The notes below the pieces were generated by a model that was not told the DNA's origin, did no database searches, and saw only the letters and a program-made list of their open reading frames with translations. A stretch of 29,875 nt of DNA from a virus, in the IMG/VR virus record IMGVR_UViG_3300017951_000076, positions 1 through 29,875 of that record, one strand, 5' to 3'. Made by a program: the position numbers and the translations under genes. This document shows, one piece after another, positions 1 to 7,544 of the stretch; within the stretch, counting starts at the first letter, position 1, and each line of letters opens with the position of its first letter.

Positions 1-121
1 CTTGGTCAGGTTTAATTTGGCCTAAAAGTTGTTCAGAATTTCTTTTAATAGAGGTAAGTTGATTCTTTACATTTGCTGAATCAACATGGCCGTCCTCTCT
101 AAATTGCTTGAATGATTTCAT
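1..121 (-). CDS. Partial protein with capsid-targeting-like N-terminus
   Basis: An open frame starts with ATG at 121 and runs off the left edge, giving 40 visible residues with no stop. Its start overlaps the TAA stop of the gene before it in a TAATG arrangement, so translation is probably coupled. The first residues, MKSFKQFREDG, resemble the leaders of the neighbouring genes and the T4 internal-protein leader MKTYQEFIAE. No (I/L)xE cleavage site is obvious soon after it. The visible part is polar and shows no domain. A virion-internal role is inferred from the leader and its position in the late block. The function of the rest cannot be judged from this window. Confidence 0.7.
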   Translation of the reverse strand, partial: MKSFKQFREDGHVDSANVKNQLTSIKRNSEQLLGQIKPDQ

Positions 122-429
122 TATGAGTCTATATCTATTTCGCCGTCATACTTACCTTGTTTAATATGTCCTTCATATTTCATAAGACCTATGTATGCAT
201 CATTGATATTTTCCCAAACATATGTGACTGTATCTACTGTATTAGGATATTGTAAGTCGGCGTGTAGTTTGTCTGCTTGTTCTAAAGCTTTTTTGATTTT
301 TGCAATTTGTTTAAGTTCTTTATTTCTATCAAATTGCTTACCATCATGTTTACTTTTTCTCTGATAATTACCATTGTATCCTAGCTTTTCTTGTAGGCCT
401 TCTTTTCTCATTTCCTTAAATGTTTTCAT
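121..429 (-). CDS. Small basic protein with capsid-targeting-like leader
   Basis: This 102-residue protein is rich in Lys, Asn and Asp and has no membrane segment. It begins MKTFKEMRKEGLQE, which resembles the T4 internal-protein leader, and LQE could be a gp21-type cleavage site. The middle is predicted helical and the C-terminus is acidic. The gene lies 5 bp after the 319-residue gene and its TAA stop overlaps the ATG of the next gene. The start at 429 is preceded by a weak purine-rich ribosome site. I do not recognise a family. A small internal head protein is the best contextual guess, but the function is unknown. Confidence 0.7.
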   Translation of the reverse strand: MKTFKEMRKEGLQEKLGYNGNYQRKSKHDGKQFDRNKELKQIAKIKKALEQADKLHADLQYPNTVDTVTYVWENINDAYIGLMKYEGHIKQGKYDGEIDIDS

Positions 430-434
430 TTTTC

Positions 435-1394
435 TTATTCCATAGCCTTAATTGCTGCCAAAGCATCTTTTTTAGCCTTAGCATCTTGTTTGGCATTAAG
501 TTTTTCTACTGCCTTTCTGATAAGTTCTAGTCTCTTAGCCTTTTCTTTTGGACTTAGAGCTTCTTCGACTTCTTCTTTGAAATTCAATCCAAGTCTTTTC
601 TCATGTTTTTTGAGAAGTTGTGAAATCGTCATGTTTTTATTTGATGAATCATCAAAATCATCAGCGAGTAAATCATCTGATAGATATTTTGCATCTAACT
701 CTCTACCTATCTTCTGTCCTTCAGGTGAACCAACTTTTACATTTTGTTTACCTTTGAGGAGTTTTTGCATTCCTGCAATTGCTTTCTTTTTCTTTGCAGG
801 ATTGTTATCAAAGATACCAATCGCCATTGTGCCTTCTGATAATTCTCTATCTAAAAAATCATCAAATTCATCAGGGTCATCTGTTTTAATTTCTCCATTA
901 TCAAATGCCCACTTATATAAATCATCTTCAACATTTTTTGGCAAGTCTTTATTTCTTTTTACAAAATTATCAATATGCCTTTTATGTTTTCTTATAAGAG
1001 CTTTCCATTTAGGGTCACGAATACCTTCTTGTACTGATTCGTTGGCCTGTCTGAGTGCATCTTTTACGATAGGATCATCTCCTAATCCCCGTTTCATTGC
1101 TTCGATTTTCTTATAAGCTCCAGTCATGTTACCACTCATGTCAAGAGCAATCTTAACGGCTGCAGCAACTAGAGACGCTGGGAACTTACTTCTGTATTTT
1201 TCTCTAAGTTGTTTAAATTTCATAGCTTCCTCTGTTTTAAATCCATGTTTCTTTTTTAAGATGTTCATTGCTGTAGCCATCTTAACTGATTTCCAATCCT
1301 TACCATATAAATCTTTAAATGCCTTATCTGATAGTGATTGTGCAATCTTTTCTAATTCTTTTTCCCTCGCAGGAGTTAATACAAAATCGCTCAT
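435..1394 (-). CDS. Lysine-rich helical protein of the late block, unknown function
   Basis: This 319-residue protein is highly charged, rich in Lys, Asp and Glu, and looks mainly helical. It has no signal peptide or membrane segment. The C-terminal 60 residues are a Lys/Ala/Glu-rich helix, probably a coiled coil. Unlike its neighbours it starts MSDFVLTPAREKEL and lacks the MKSF-type leader. An internal stretch near residues 275-285 (NFKEEVEEAL) is only vaguely similar to that leader. The ATG overlaps the upstream stop as ATGA (1391-1394), so it should be translationally coupled. It could be a structural or core protein. I recognise no catalytic motif, and the assignment to virion assembly rests on context alone. 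Confidence 0.75.
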   Translation of the reverse strand: MSDFVLTPAREKELEKIAQSLSDKAFKDLYGKDWKSVKMATAMNILKKKHGFKTEEAMKFKQLREKYRSKFPASLVAAAVKIALDMSGNMTGAYKKIEAMKRGLGDDPIVKDALRQANESVQEGIRDPKWKALIRKHKRHIDNFVKRNKDLPKNVEDDLYKWAFDNGEIKTDDPDEFDDFLDRELSEGTMAIGIFDNNPAKKKKAIAGMQKLLKGKQNVKVGSPEGQKIGRELDAKYLSDDLLADDFDDSSNKNMTISQLLKKHEKRLGLNFKEEVEEALSPKEKAKRLELIRKAVEKLNAKQDAKAKKDALAAIKAME

Positions 1395-2755
1395 ACCTTT
1401 TTGGCCAGATCAGCATCTGCAGTAGACCATGTCTTACCTTTAGTGATAAACGAATTTACTCTAGCAAGGCCCCACTGCACTGGTGTTGTACCGGGTCTAT
1501 GTCCGGTTCTCCAGGCAGCGACACCTCTGTCAAAAACTTGTTTTAATATACCATATGCAATTCCACTCTTGTCAGCCTTCTTCATAAGTGCTGCCTTAGT
1601 GTCTTGTTCTGTTACCATATAGTCTTCAAATGTGATGTATTCTGCCATTTCGCCATACATCTTTTTAAATTTCTTTGTATATTGTGATGGTTTTGTTTCT
1701 GCTGATTTATCTCCTGGTGCAGGTTTGTATGCTCTAGGATCATCATCGTCCATCTTTGCTTGTTTTGCAAACTGCGCGTGTCTTTTAGATGCAGTTGATT
1801 TTGAAAGTTTACCGTCTGGTGAATCGTCTTTGTAATAATTGCTTTTCTTTCTTTTCTGTGCGACGGTCATTTTTTCTCTGACTTGTTGACCTGGTGTTTC
1901 TTTCTTCCATCTATCCGTGAGTTTCTTTGTTCCCCATTCACCAGCCATAGTTTCTACTGATTCAAGCCAAACTCTTTTTCTTTCATCATTTACCTTAATC
2001 ATAAGATAATTAGGGCCTCGGGTAATTACCTTACCTACTTCTTTTGTTTCTTTAATGCGAACTGTATCTCCAACATTATATAGATTTCCTTCTATATATT
2101 CTTCCCTTGTTTCGGATACTGTAGGTAATTCTATATGCTGTCTGAACGATTCTTTCTTTAATCCCATTCCTTTACGAACAGCGTAATATAAATCTTGTGG
2201 GTTATAATTTTTAGGTAATCCTTGTGCAAACTTTTGAAGTGATCCCTCTGCAGCAGCCAATCTCATTTTAGAAGCACTCATGCCTGATACATCATCTTTA
2301 TCGGGGTCTCTATCCCCAGCTGATACAACTCGTATGGCTCCTTCAAATTGGTAGAAACCATGTCTTGCATCTACGCCGTTATATTTGTTTAATAGGATAT
2401 CAAATTCTTTTATTCTATCAGATCCTACAACCATTGTGACTTTGGTAAATCCTTGGTCATATAATTTTACACATATATCCAATGCGTTACGAACATCAGG
2501 ATCAGCCATAACATTTCGTGCATGTTTAGGGAACATCTTACGAATGAATTTAATTTTTTCTTTGAATTGTAATGGATTCTTTTTAGGGTCGACTGACTTA
2601 GATGAATATATACGATAAACGCCCGAACGAGCTACTTTCTTTAATGTATCGAATAATTTTTCGTGCCCAATAGTGGGTGGATTAAAACGGCCAAACACAA
2701 AAGAAACTTCTTTTGTTGATTCCGTTACATATGTACTGAATGACTTGAGTTGCAT
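1391..2755 (-). CDS. NMN-adenylyltransferase-like protein with DUF5824-like C-terminus and repeated head-targeting-like segments
   Basis: This 454-residue protein has three visible parts. Residues 16-170 look like an HxGH-superfamily nucleotidylyltransferase: FGRFNPPTIGH at 21-31 is the nucleotide-binding motif (TxGH variant) and SASKMR at 160-165 is the usual C-terminal ISTxxR-type motif. NMN or another nucleotidyl acceptor is possible. Residues 223-268 look like a small beta-barrel (KOW/SH3-like). Residues 385-454, with KSGIAYG, AAWRTGHRPGTT and QWGLARVNSF, match my memory of DUF5824 in marine phages. The leader MQLKSFSTYVTE and internal segments at 202-215 (SFRQH...VSE) and 375-383 (TFEDYMVTE) resemble T4 capsid-targeting leaders with cleavage sites. 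A GAGG ribosome site precedes the ATG. The adenylyltransferase call is good; the packaging role is inference. Confidence 0.85.
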   Translation of the reverse strand: MQLKSFSTYVTESTKEVSFVFGRFNPPTIGHEKLFDTLKKVARSGVYRIYSSKSVDPKKNPLQFKEKIKFIRKMFPKHARNVMADPDVRNALDICVKLYDQGFTKVTMVVGSDRIKEFDILLNKYNGVDARHGFYQFEGAIRVVSAGDRDPDKDDVSGMSASKMRLAAAEGSLQKFAQGLPKNYNPQDLYYAVRKGMGLKKESFRQHIELPTVSETREEYIEGNLYNVGDTVRIKETKEVGKVITRGPNYLMIKVNDERKRVWLESVETMAGEWGTKKLTDRWKKETPGQQVREKMTVAQKRKKSNYYKDDSPDGKLSKSTASKRHAQFAKQAKMDDDDPRAYKPAPGDKSAETKPSQYTKKFKKMYGEMAEYITFEDYMVTEQDTKAALMKKADKSGIAYGILKQVFDRGVAAWRTGHRPGTTPVQWGLARVNSFITKGKTWSTADADLAKKV

Positions 2756-2774
2756 TTATATCCTCGGTATCCCA

Positions 2775-4019
2775 TTAGCCTGGATTGTCCCAGCCTTTTA
2801 TAATATCTTTGCTGAAATTATTGGCAGAAAATTCCATACGGTCTACCAATTTAACAGCACCACCTTCCATTCGATCTATGGCAACAAAACCTTCGGGGTT
2901 GGTTACTCTAAATCCGGATGTTGTTTTTACAAACGTACCAATTTTGCTTAGTTTGTTTAGTTTATTTATAATAATTAATTTACTATTTATCACAAAATTC
3001 TGTAAATCAAAGATTAATTGTAGGTTTTTTAAGTTGGATTTATTAAAAAACTTTAATAATTCATCTCGTTTTGAAATCTGTACATCTTTACCTTTCTGTG
3101 ATGAACGCTTATCTATTTCTTTTGCATATCTATCTGTTACAAATTGGATTAAACCTTTGGCATGTTTAGCTGTATTGGAGACGCGTTCTCCTTTACGTAC
3201 CATAGAGTTATTATAGATATTAATAATTAAATTTAATTCCTTATTTGACTCCAGCTCTTTAAGTGTACTACTTGCAATCTTTTGAAATATCTTACCAGCG
3301 GCAGATAAATTATTATTAAGTATTTGAGTTTCTTTTGCAGTAAGAGTTGCTGTACCAGATAAATCAGGTAATGCAGCATCTACCATCCAAACATCTTTTG
3401 ACTTTTTAAGTTTTGGTACGATTTCTTTACCAAACTCTGCTTTCATTGTTTCAAATGTTGCTCCACTGTATGTTGTATGCCAGACAATTCCGATCTTAGC
3501 AGAAGTAATTTCTTTAGCAAGAGGGATATCAGCAGGAATAGCATAAACGATGGTATTAGGGTGAAAAGTAATATGATTAATTCCATTAATTTTTTCCTTT
3601 TTCAAGTCAGCACTGTCAAACATAAAGTCGCCTTGAATGACTCCTTTAATGCCTAAATCTTTAAGTGAATCAAAAGCCAAGATTAGTTTCTTTTGTAAAT
3701 CTCCAGATGTATCTGCTTTAATATCATCATGTGATTTATATACCTTAGGATTCTTTGCAAATATACCTTTCTTTGCCACAAAGAATTTTCCATCGGTTGG
3801 ATCCTCTCCAGCAAATACAGCAGGAGCTCCATCCCATTTAACGGTAATATCTACTGGAGCCTTTGAACTACCAGATAACATATCACGCAAAGACCTAAGA
3901 GCAAGAATAGCTTGTCGCGCACCTTTAACACCACCATCAAGAATTAAATCCTCTATGTGAGTCATATGAGTATTCTTTGCGGCTTCTGTTAATGGTGTAT
4001 ATGTTTTAAATGATCTCAT
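2775..4019 (-). CDS. KxDG nucleotidyltransferase / ligase-like protein (DUF6267-like) with capsid-targeting-like leader
   Basis: This 414-residue protein carries the signature order of covalent nucleotidyltransferases (ATP-dependent DNA/RNA ligases and capping enzymes). Motif I is KWDG at 61-64, where the Lys would be adenylated. A motif III-like strand is GVIQGDFMF at 126-134, a motif IV-like EGFVAI is at 376-381, and a motif V-like VKLVDR is at 389-394. Motif spacing is unusual, with a long helical insert between III and IV, so activity is not assured. I recall this family as DUF6267 of marine T4-like phages. The N-terminus MRSFKTYTPLTE then AA looks like a head-targeting leader ending in a gp21 cleavage site. 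The ATG overlaps the upstream stop as ATGA. The substrate is unknown. Confidence 0.85.
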   Translation of the reverse strand: MRSFKTYTPLTEAAKNTHMTHIEDLILDGGVKGARQAILALRSLRDMLSGSSKAPVDITVKWDGAPAVFAGEDPTDGKFFVAKKGIFAKNPKVYKSHDDIKADTSGDLQKKLILAFDSLKDLGIKGVIQGDFMFDSADLKKEKINGINHITFHPNTIVYAIPADIPLAKEITSAKIGIVWHTTYSGATFETMKAEFGKEIVPKLKKSKDVWMVDAALPDLSGTATLTAKETQILNNNLSAAGKIFQKIASSTLKELESNKELNLIINIYNNSMVRKGERVSNTAKHAKGLIQFVTDRYAKEIDKRSSQKGKDVQISKRDELLKFFNKSNLKNLQLIFDLQNFVINSKLIIINKLNKLSKIGTFVKTTSGFRVTNPEGFVAIDRMEGGAVKLVDRMEFSANNFSKDIIKGWDNPG

Positions 4020-5470
4020 TTGTATAATGCCTTAAATTCGTTTGTCATTGTTGCCATAAATGATGGTGCTGATCTGAAGTTACCCTTATATCTGAGTGTA
4101 ATATGACATGCTGGAATGTTTCCAATTAATAAATCAAAGTGTAACATTGCTGCTCCTGCACCTGGTTCATATGCTTGAACTTTATTTGGAGTAGGTCTTA
4201 TTGATGTTCCACCTTGGGAAAATAAATCATCAAGTTTTGTTGTGACGGTATTAATATCCTTAAACTCTCCCTTTTCTACAACTACACCTTTTGATGGGCC
4301 GTAATCACCCACACCTGTAACCAGAGCAAAATCAAAGTTGACTTTCTGTAAATCTTTTAAATCTGCTTTAAATATTAATTGAACTAATTGGTTAGCAATC
4401 ATGTCTTTGTTTTTAATAATAATATCAGACATCTGCTTAAATAAAGATTTATTTGAACCTTTTAATTCTGAATTAATAATACTATTATCTATTCTTTGAA
4501 TATAGTTTTTCCAATTCTTTGTATTAGGCCTTTTCTTTTTCATATCAAGTTTTAATTCAGGCGAAAGTGCACCCATTTTTTTAGCCTTGGCAAGAACTCT
4601 TAAATAAAACATACCAGCTCTTTTATCGAGTTCTGCCATCATTTTATTGAATTTTTTATCCTTAAATAATGTAGCAAATGATTTGTTAATTAATGTTGGA
4701 TCGGTTTCTGTAAGCCTTTTCTTTTTCTTTAATGATACACCAAGGAATTTATTTCCTTTTTTAACAATAAAGTCAGAGGAATTAAAGTCAGCCATACCAT
4801 GTTTAGTAATCTGAAACTGTTTTACATCATCGTCCCAAGATTGACCTGTAAGATAAACCTTATCTGCACTACCATAACCTGCAGCATGAACAGTATTTGC
4901 GGCTGAGATTGCCTGTGCTAGATTTGAATAATCACCACCCATAGAAGCCACCATACCTGGTGTATAACCTTTTGCTTTTCCTAATTGTGCCTTACAATCT
5001 TCTATTAAGGCATCCATTTCATCTGAATTAGTTACCTTTGGTATTTTTGGGAAAATACAAAGAAGGGCTGTCATTAATTCATTTGGATCATCACCAGCAG
5101 CACTTCTTTTACCATTTGGTCTTAAATTACAATAGACATATCTGTCCATGTCTTTGTATTTAACAGCAAAGTCTTTTTCTACTCTATCTGGTGCGGGTTT
5201 TACTCTTTCGAGTTCTGGGTGTTGGTCAATGATTTTATTGGCCAATTGAGAATATTTTGAACGTTCTTTGTCGTCCATGAGAATTGATATACCAACCTTT
5301 TTGGAGTTGGACTTACCTGATCGTTTATCAAGTTCAATCTCTGTATTAATGGTTCCAATACTGTCATCAATATCGGAAATAAGTTGGAGAGCAAATGCGT
5401 CATCATTCTCATCGTACTTTAGGTTAGCTAAGTCCTCGAATATGTTAGAATGTTTTATAAATGATTGCAT
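4016..5470 (-). CDS. PD-(D/E)XK nuclease-like protein with capsid-targeting-like leader
   Basis: I place the start at the ATG at 5470 (484 residues) rather than the in-frame ATG at 5482. The upstream ATG forms part of a good GGAGAA ribosome site, 6-7 nt before the chosen one. The resulting N-terminus, MQSFIKHSNIFED, matches the leaders of the next genes, and IFE is a possible gp21-type cleavage site. The middle has a pattern typical of restriction-type nucleases: NELMTALL (Glu131), then SSDFIV (Asp233) and VSLKK (Lys248), an E...D...SxK core. The family identity is by motif only and the metal site is unproven. The gene is first behind the dual promoter at 5492-5519 and is coupled to the ligase-like gene. 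Confidence 0.8.
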   Translation of the reverse strand: MQSFIKHSNIFEDLANLKYDENDDAFALQLISDIDDSIGTINTEIELDKRSGKSNSKKVGISILMDDKERSKYSQLANKIIDQHPELERVKPAPDRVEKDFAVKYKDMDRYVYCNLRPNGKRSAAGDDPNELMTALLCIFPKIPKVTNSDEMDALIEDCKAQLGKAKGYTPGMVASMGGDYSNLAQAISAANTVHAAGYGSADKVYLTGQSWDDDVKQFQITKHGMADFNSSDFIVKKGNKFLGVSLKKKKRLTETDPTLINKSFATLFKDKKFNKMMAELDKRAGMFYLRVLAKAKKMGALSPELKLDMKKKRPNTKNWKNYIQRIDNSIINSELKGSNKSLFKQMSDIIIKNKDMIANQLVQLIFKADLKDLQKVNFDFALVTGVGDYGPSKGVVVEKGEFKDINTVTTKLDDLFSQGGTSIRPTPNKVQAYEPGAGAAMLHFDLLIGNIPACHITLRYKGNFRSAPSFMATMTNEFKALYK

Positions 5471-5491
5471 ATAATTCTCCATTTAATAGGT

Positions 5492-5519
5492 ATTATAACA
5501 CTATTTATAAAAATGTCAA
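5492..5519 (-). promoter_or_regulatory. Sigma70-like promoter before the internal-protein block
   Basis: On the minus strand TTGACA (5519-5514) is followed after 16 bp by TATAAT (5497-5492), with a TG one base before the -10 box. It belongs to the same family as nine other promoters in the window. It lies 20-50 bp before the ATG at 5470. A late-type box sits inside its spacer. Confidence 0.75.
5502..5509 (-). promoter_or_regulatory. T4-type late promoter TATAAATA nested in an early promoter
   Basis: The octamer TATAAATA, the T4 gp55-type late promoter box, reads on the minus strand about 30 nt before the start at 5470. This leaves room for a short leader with the GGAGAA site. It fits late expression of virion-associated proteins. 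It lies wholly inside the spacer of the sigma70-like promoter. Confidence 0.7.
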
Positions 5520-5521
5520 CA

Positions 5522-5698
5522 CTATGCGTTGTAAAAAGGATTCGGTACTATGTTCCCCTTATCGTCATAACAGATAATTTTAGCTTGATGTAATCTGTTG
5601 ATGGTTTCTTCTGCTCCTACCTTTAATCCCTCTTTACGAGAATAATAGGAACATCCGAATAAACAAATAGTGAATATAATAAAAGATGATATTTCCAT
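5522..5698 (-). CDS. 58-residue lipoprotein-like or membrane peptide
   Basis: This small open frame begins MEISSFIIFTICLFGCSYYS. It has one short hydrophobic N-terminal segment ending in LFGC, which resembles a lipobox (cleavage before Cys16). A charged helical part and a hydrophilic tail ending PNPFYNA follow. The ATG overlaps the TAA of the 49-residue gene (TAATG), so it is likely coupled, as no strong ribosome site is seen. It ends just upstream of the promoter at 5492-5519. A small inner-membrane lipoprotein, perhaps connected with lysis (spanin-like) or exclusion, is possible. I do not recognise a family. Confidence 0.65.
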   Translation of the reverse strand: MEISSFIIFTICLFGCSYYSRKEGLKVGAEETINRLHQAKIICYDDKGNIVPNPFYNA

Positions 5699-5847
5699 TA
5701 GTCTTTTATTCTTTCTATTTCTGTTTTGTATCCTTTCTTTCTCATACCCATTTCAAATATCATTGCGGGTTGGAGATCAGCATAGATATATTCGGCTACT
5801 AGTTTTTTCTTATCCCATGCTTTAACTTTAAACATTCTATAACTCAT
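5698..5847 (-). CDS. 49-residue hypothetical protein
   Basis: This small basic protein (MSYRMFKVKAWDKKK start) follows the 92-residue gene with an ATGA overlap at 5844-5847 and ends in a TAATG overlap with the next gene. That arrangement on both sides supports a real coupled gene rather than chance. The sequence reads as a short beta strand, then a helix (LVAEYIYADLQPAMIFEMG) and a basic tail. No motif or family is recognised. Its function is unknown. Confidence 0.6.
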   Translation of the reverse strand: MSYRMFKVKAWDKKKLVAEYIYADLQPAMIFEMGMRKKGYKTEIERIKD

Positions 5848-6122
5848 AGAAGAGCCTCAAATTGGTCAAACATACCTGGGTTATCATTTATTACCCTTCG
5901 TATATTTCTTTTAATGGTATCTACATCATCTGTATAACCAGCCTCTTCTGCCTTTTCGATTCTTGCCTTGACTTTATCAAAGTCGAATTTAAAGGGATCA
6001 TCATACACTACTGGTTTCCATTGCATAAAAGTAAGAGTAAAAGGATCGATTCCTTTATACTTCCATCTACTTTTAGACTTGGAAATAATTTTTGTTTCTT
6101 CTTTTGTCACTTCTTCGCTCAT
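5844..6122 (-). CDS. 92-residue hypothetical protein coupled to DNA ligase
   Basis: This charged soluble protein has a Lys/Glu-rich N-terminus, a central FTLTFMQWKPVVYDDPFKFDF section and a helical C-terminus (IEKAEEAGYTDDVDTIKRNI). The ATG overlaps the ligase stop as ATGA (6119-6122) and its own stop overlaps the next start in the same way. It therefore lies in the ligase operon run from the promoter at 7777-7805. No signal peptide, membrane segment or catalytic motif is seen. I recognise no family; an accessory replication or repair role is only a contextual guess. Confidence 0.7.
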   Translation of the reverse strand: MSEEVTKEETKIISKSKSRWKYKGIDPFTLTFMQWKPVVYDDPFKFDFDKVKARIEKAEEAGYTDDVDTIKRNIRRVINDNPGMFDQFEALL

Positions 6123-7372
6123 AATTTTTCTCCTGGTTCAAAGCCTCTAAATGTTTTAAATCGTGGGAATCTCAATGAATATGTTCCATCTTGGTTCTGA
6201 GAAATAGAATCTGCTTTTATTTCTACCATTTGATGTAACACATCTTCTTGATTAGCCCAAATTGCATCTCGTAACTCATCTGTAAGACCAGACCCGACAT
6301 TTACCTTAATAGGAACATCATAATCAATGCCTTCACAAACAAGTGCACCGGTAGTATTTATAAATTTCCCTTGGCCCTCTTCAATGGCTTCTACCATTAA
6401 GGTGACTTCGATATAAGGTTTAATTTTAAACCACGCGTTGCTTCTTTTACACTCGTATAAACCATTGACTGGTTTAACCATAATCCCTTCCATACCATTA
6501 TCAATAGCATGTTTGTTTAATTCTTTAAATTTCTGTTGACCTTGTTCGGTATCTAGGTTACATCTATCGTATCCGACAACCTGTACACATGGATCAAAGT
6601 TTAAATTTTCTAGCCCTTTCTTCCTTTCTGTGAGTCCAACTGCTGAACGTCCATTTTGGAATTCAGTAATGGTAAGCATATCAAACAATGCAAGGTATGC
6701 GTCGTCCGTTTTTGCGCCTTCCTTTCTGTGAACTTGCCTCATAAGAGATTGGAAGTCCTTACTCATGACTTCTCCATCAAAAACAAATTCGTTAAATTCT
6801 GGTTTACTGAACGCCTCTTCAATGTGAGGGAAGTTGGTAAGTTGTTTACCGTTTCTACTGTAAATAGTAGCAGTATTATTTTTAACAATCACCAAAGCTC
6901 TAACACCATCGTATTTGTATTCGATATAACAATCACCTGTCATGTGTTTATTGTTTTCTCCATTAGAAGCCAACATGCACTGAAATTTAGGAATATCAAT
7001 TCCACATTTGGTAAGTGTCTTTTCTGATACACCACACTTTAGGTCTTTCATTAATATTCTGCGATACCAGAAATTCCATTCATCTGCAGTAGCAAGAGAG
7101 ATTAAAAAATCAATTAGTTCTTTTGCTGCATTTCCTGTTGATGTGCGATTAATAAATTTCTTTGCTATGGCTTCAAACTGTTCATATGGAAGTCCTGGCC
7201 CATCTGTTTCTGAAATAGGTATCTGTTTAATACCAAAGGTTGTATATGAATCAAGTGCAAGTTTACACCCTTGAACAAATTCCGTGTGGGATAGATTATC
7301 TGTAATAACTTGCTCTTTAAAGAGTCTACTGTTATCTGATTCCAATTTTTGAATTATTTCAAAGGGCTTCAT
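6119..7372 (-). CDS. 30: ATP-dependent DNA ligase (T4 gp30 type)
   Basis: This 417-residue enzyme would seal nicks in phage DNA during replication and repair, acting through a Lys-AMP intermediate. All core motifs are visible: motif I KYDG at 153-156 (Lys153 adenylated), motif III FDGE at 198-201, motif IV EGIMVK at 295-300 and motif V FKIK at 315-318. An N-terminal helical DNA-binding region (1-130) and a C-terminal OB-fold region (about 325-417) flank them. T4 gp30 is 487 residues, so this is a compact version. A GGAGTATAAT ribosome site precedes the ATG, and the gene lies 1 bp after the 56-residue gene. The identification is secure at the family level; the number 30 is by T4 analogy. Confidence 0.93.
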   Translation of the reverse strand: MKPFEIIQKLESDNSRLFKEQVITDNLSHTEFVQGCKLALDSYTTFGIKQIPISETDGPGLPYEQFEAIAKKFINRTSTGNAAKELIDFLISLATADEWNFWYRRILMKDLKCGVSEKTLTKCGIDIPKFQCMLASNGENNKHMTGDCYIEYKYDGVRALVIVKNNTATIYSRNGKQLTNFPHIEEAFSKPEFNEFVFDGEVMSKDFQSLMRQVHRKEGAKTDDAYLALFDMLTITEFQNGRSAVGLTERKKGLENLNFDPCVQVVGYDRCNLDTEQGQQKFKELNKHAIDNGMEGIMVKPVNGLYECKRSNAWFKIKPYIEVTLMVEAIEEGQGKFINTTGALVCEGIDYDVPIKVNVGSGLTDELRDAIWANQEDVLHQMVEIKADSISQNQDGTYSLRFPRFKTFRGFEPGEKL

Positions 7373-7373
7373 A

Positions 7374-7544
7374 TTATACTCCGTGGGTCATGTGCTCATA
7401 ACCTTCATCACAATTTTCTAATTTCTTACCACACATGCAATACTCTTCCTCTTCTCTGGTTGGAGCACCGACAATGTTACGAATCTGATCCTCTGTTAGA
7501 GGTTTGTAAGCACTTAATTTTTTTAATTCTGCAATAGGATCCAT
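7374..7544 (-). CDS. 56-residue protein with a Cys cluster
   Basis: This short frame reads MDPIAELKKLSAYKPLTED and then a C-terminal part with CMCGKKLENC and nearby His residues (EHMTHGV), which could bind zinc. It starts in a TAATG overlap with the 67-residue gene and ends 1 bp before the ligase start, so it is firmly embedded in the ligase operon. The final codons also carry the ligase ribosome site (GGAGTATAA). The family is unknown. A zinc-knuckle-like protein is suggested by the three Cys and late His only. Confidence 0.7.
   Translation of the reverse strand: MDPIAELKKLSAYKPLTEDQIRNIVGAPTREEEEYCMCGKKLENCDEGYEHMTHGV

Noticed and set aside
490-1116. Long plus-strand frame of 208 codons
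   Set aside because: It is antisense to the Lys-rich 319-residue gene and reads as Ser/Phe/Leu-rich low complexity, as expected from the complement. It has no ribosome site or promoter.
2963-2970. TATAAATA inside the ligase-like gene
   Set aside because: It is in the middle of coding sequence with no gene start close downstream. Expected by chance in AT-rich DNA; the same holds for 9113-9120 and 23907-23914.
5200-5412. Alternative minus-strand frame of 70 codons
   Set aside because: It lies out of frame inside the nuclease-like gene with no coupling or ribosome signal.
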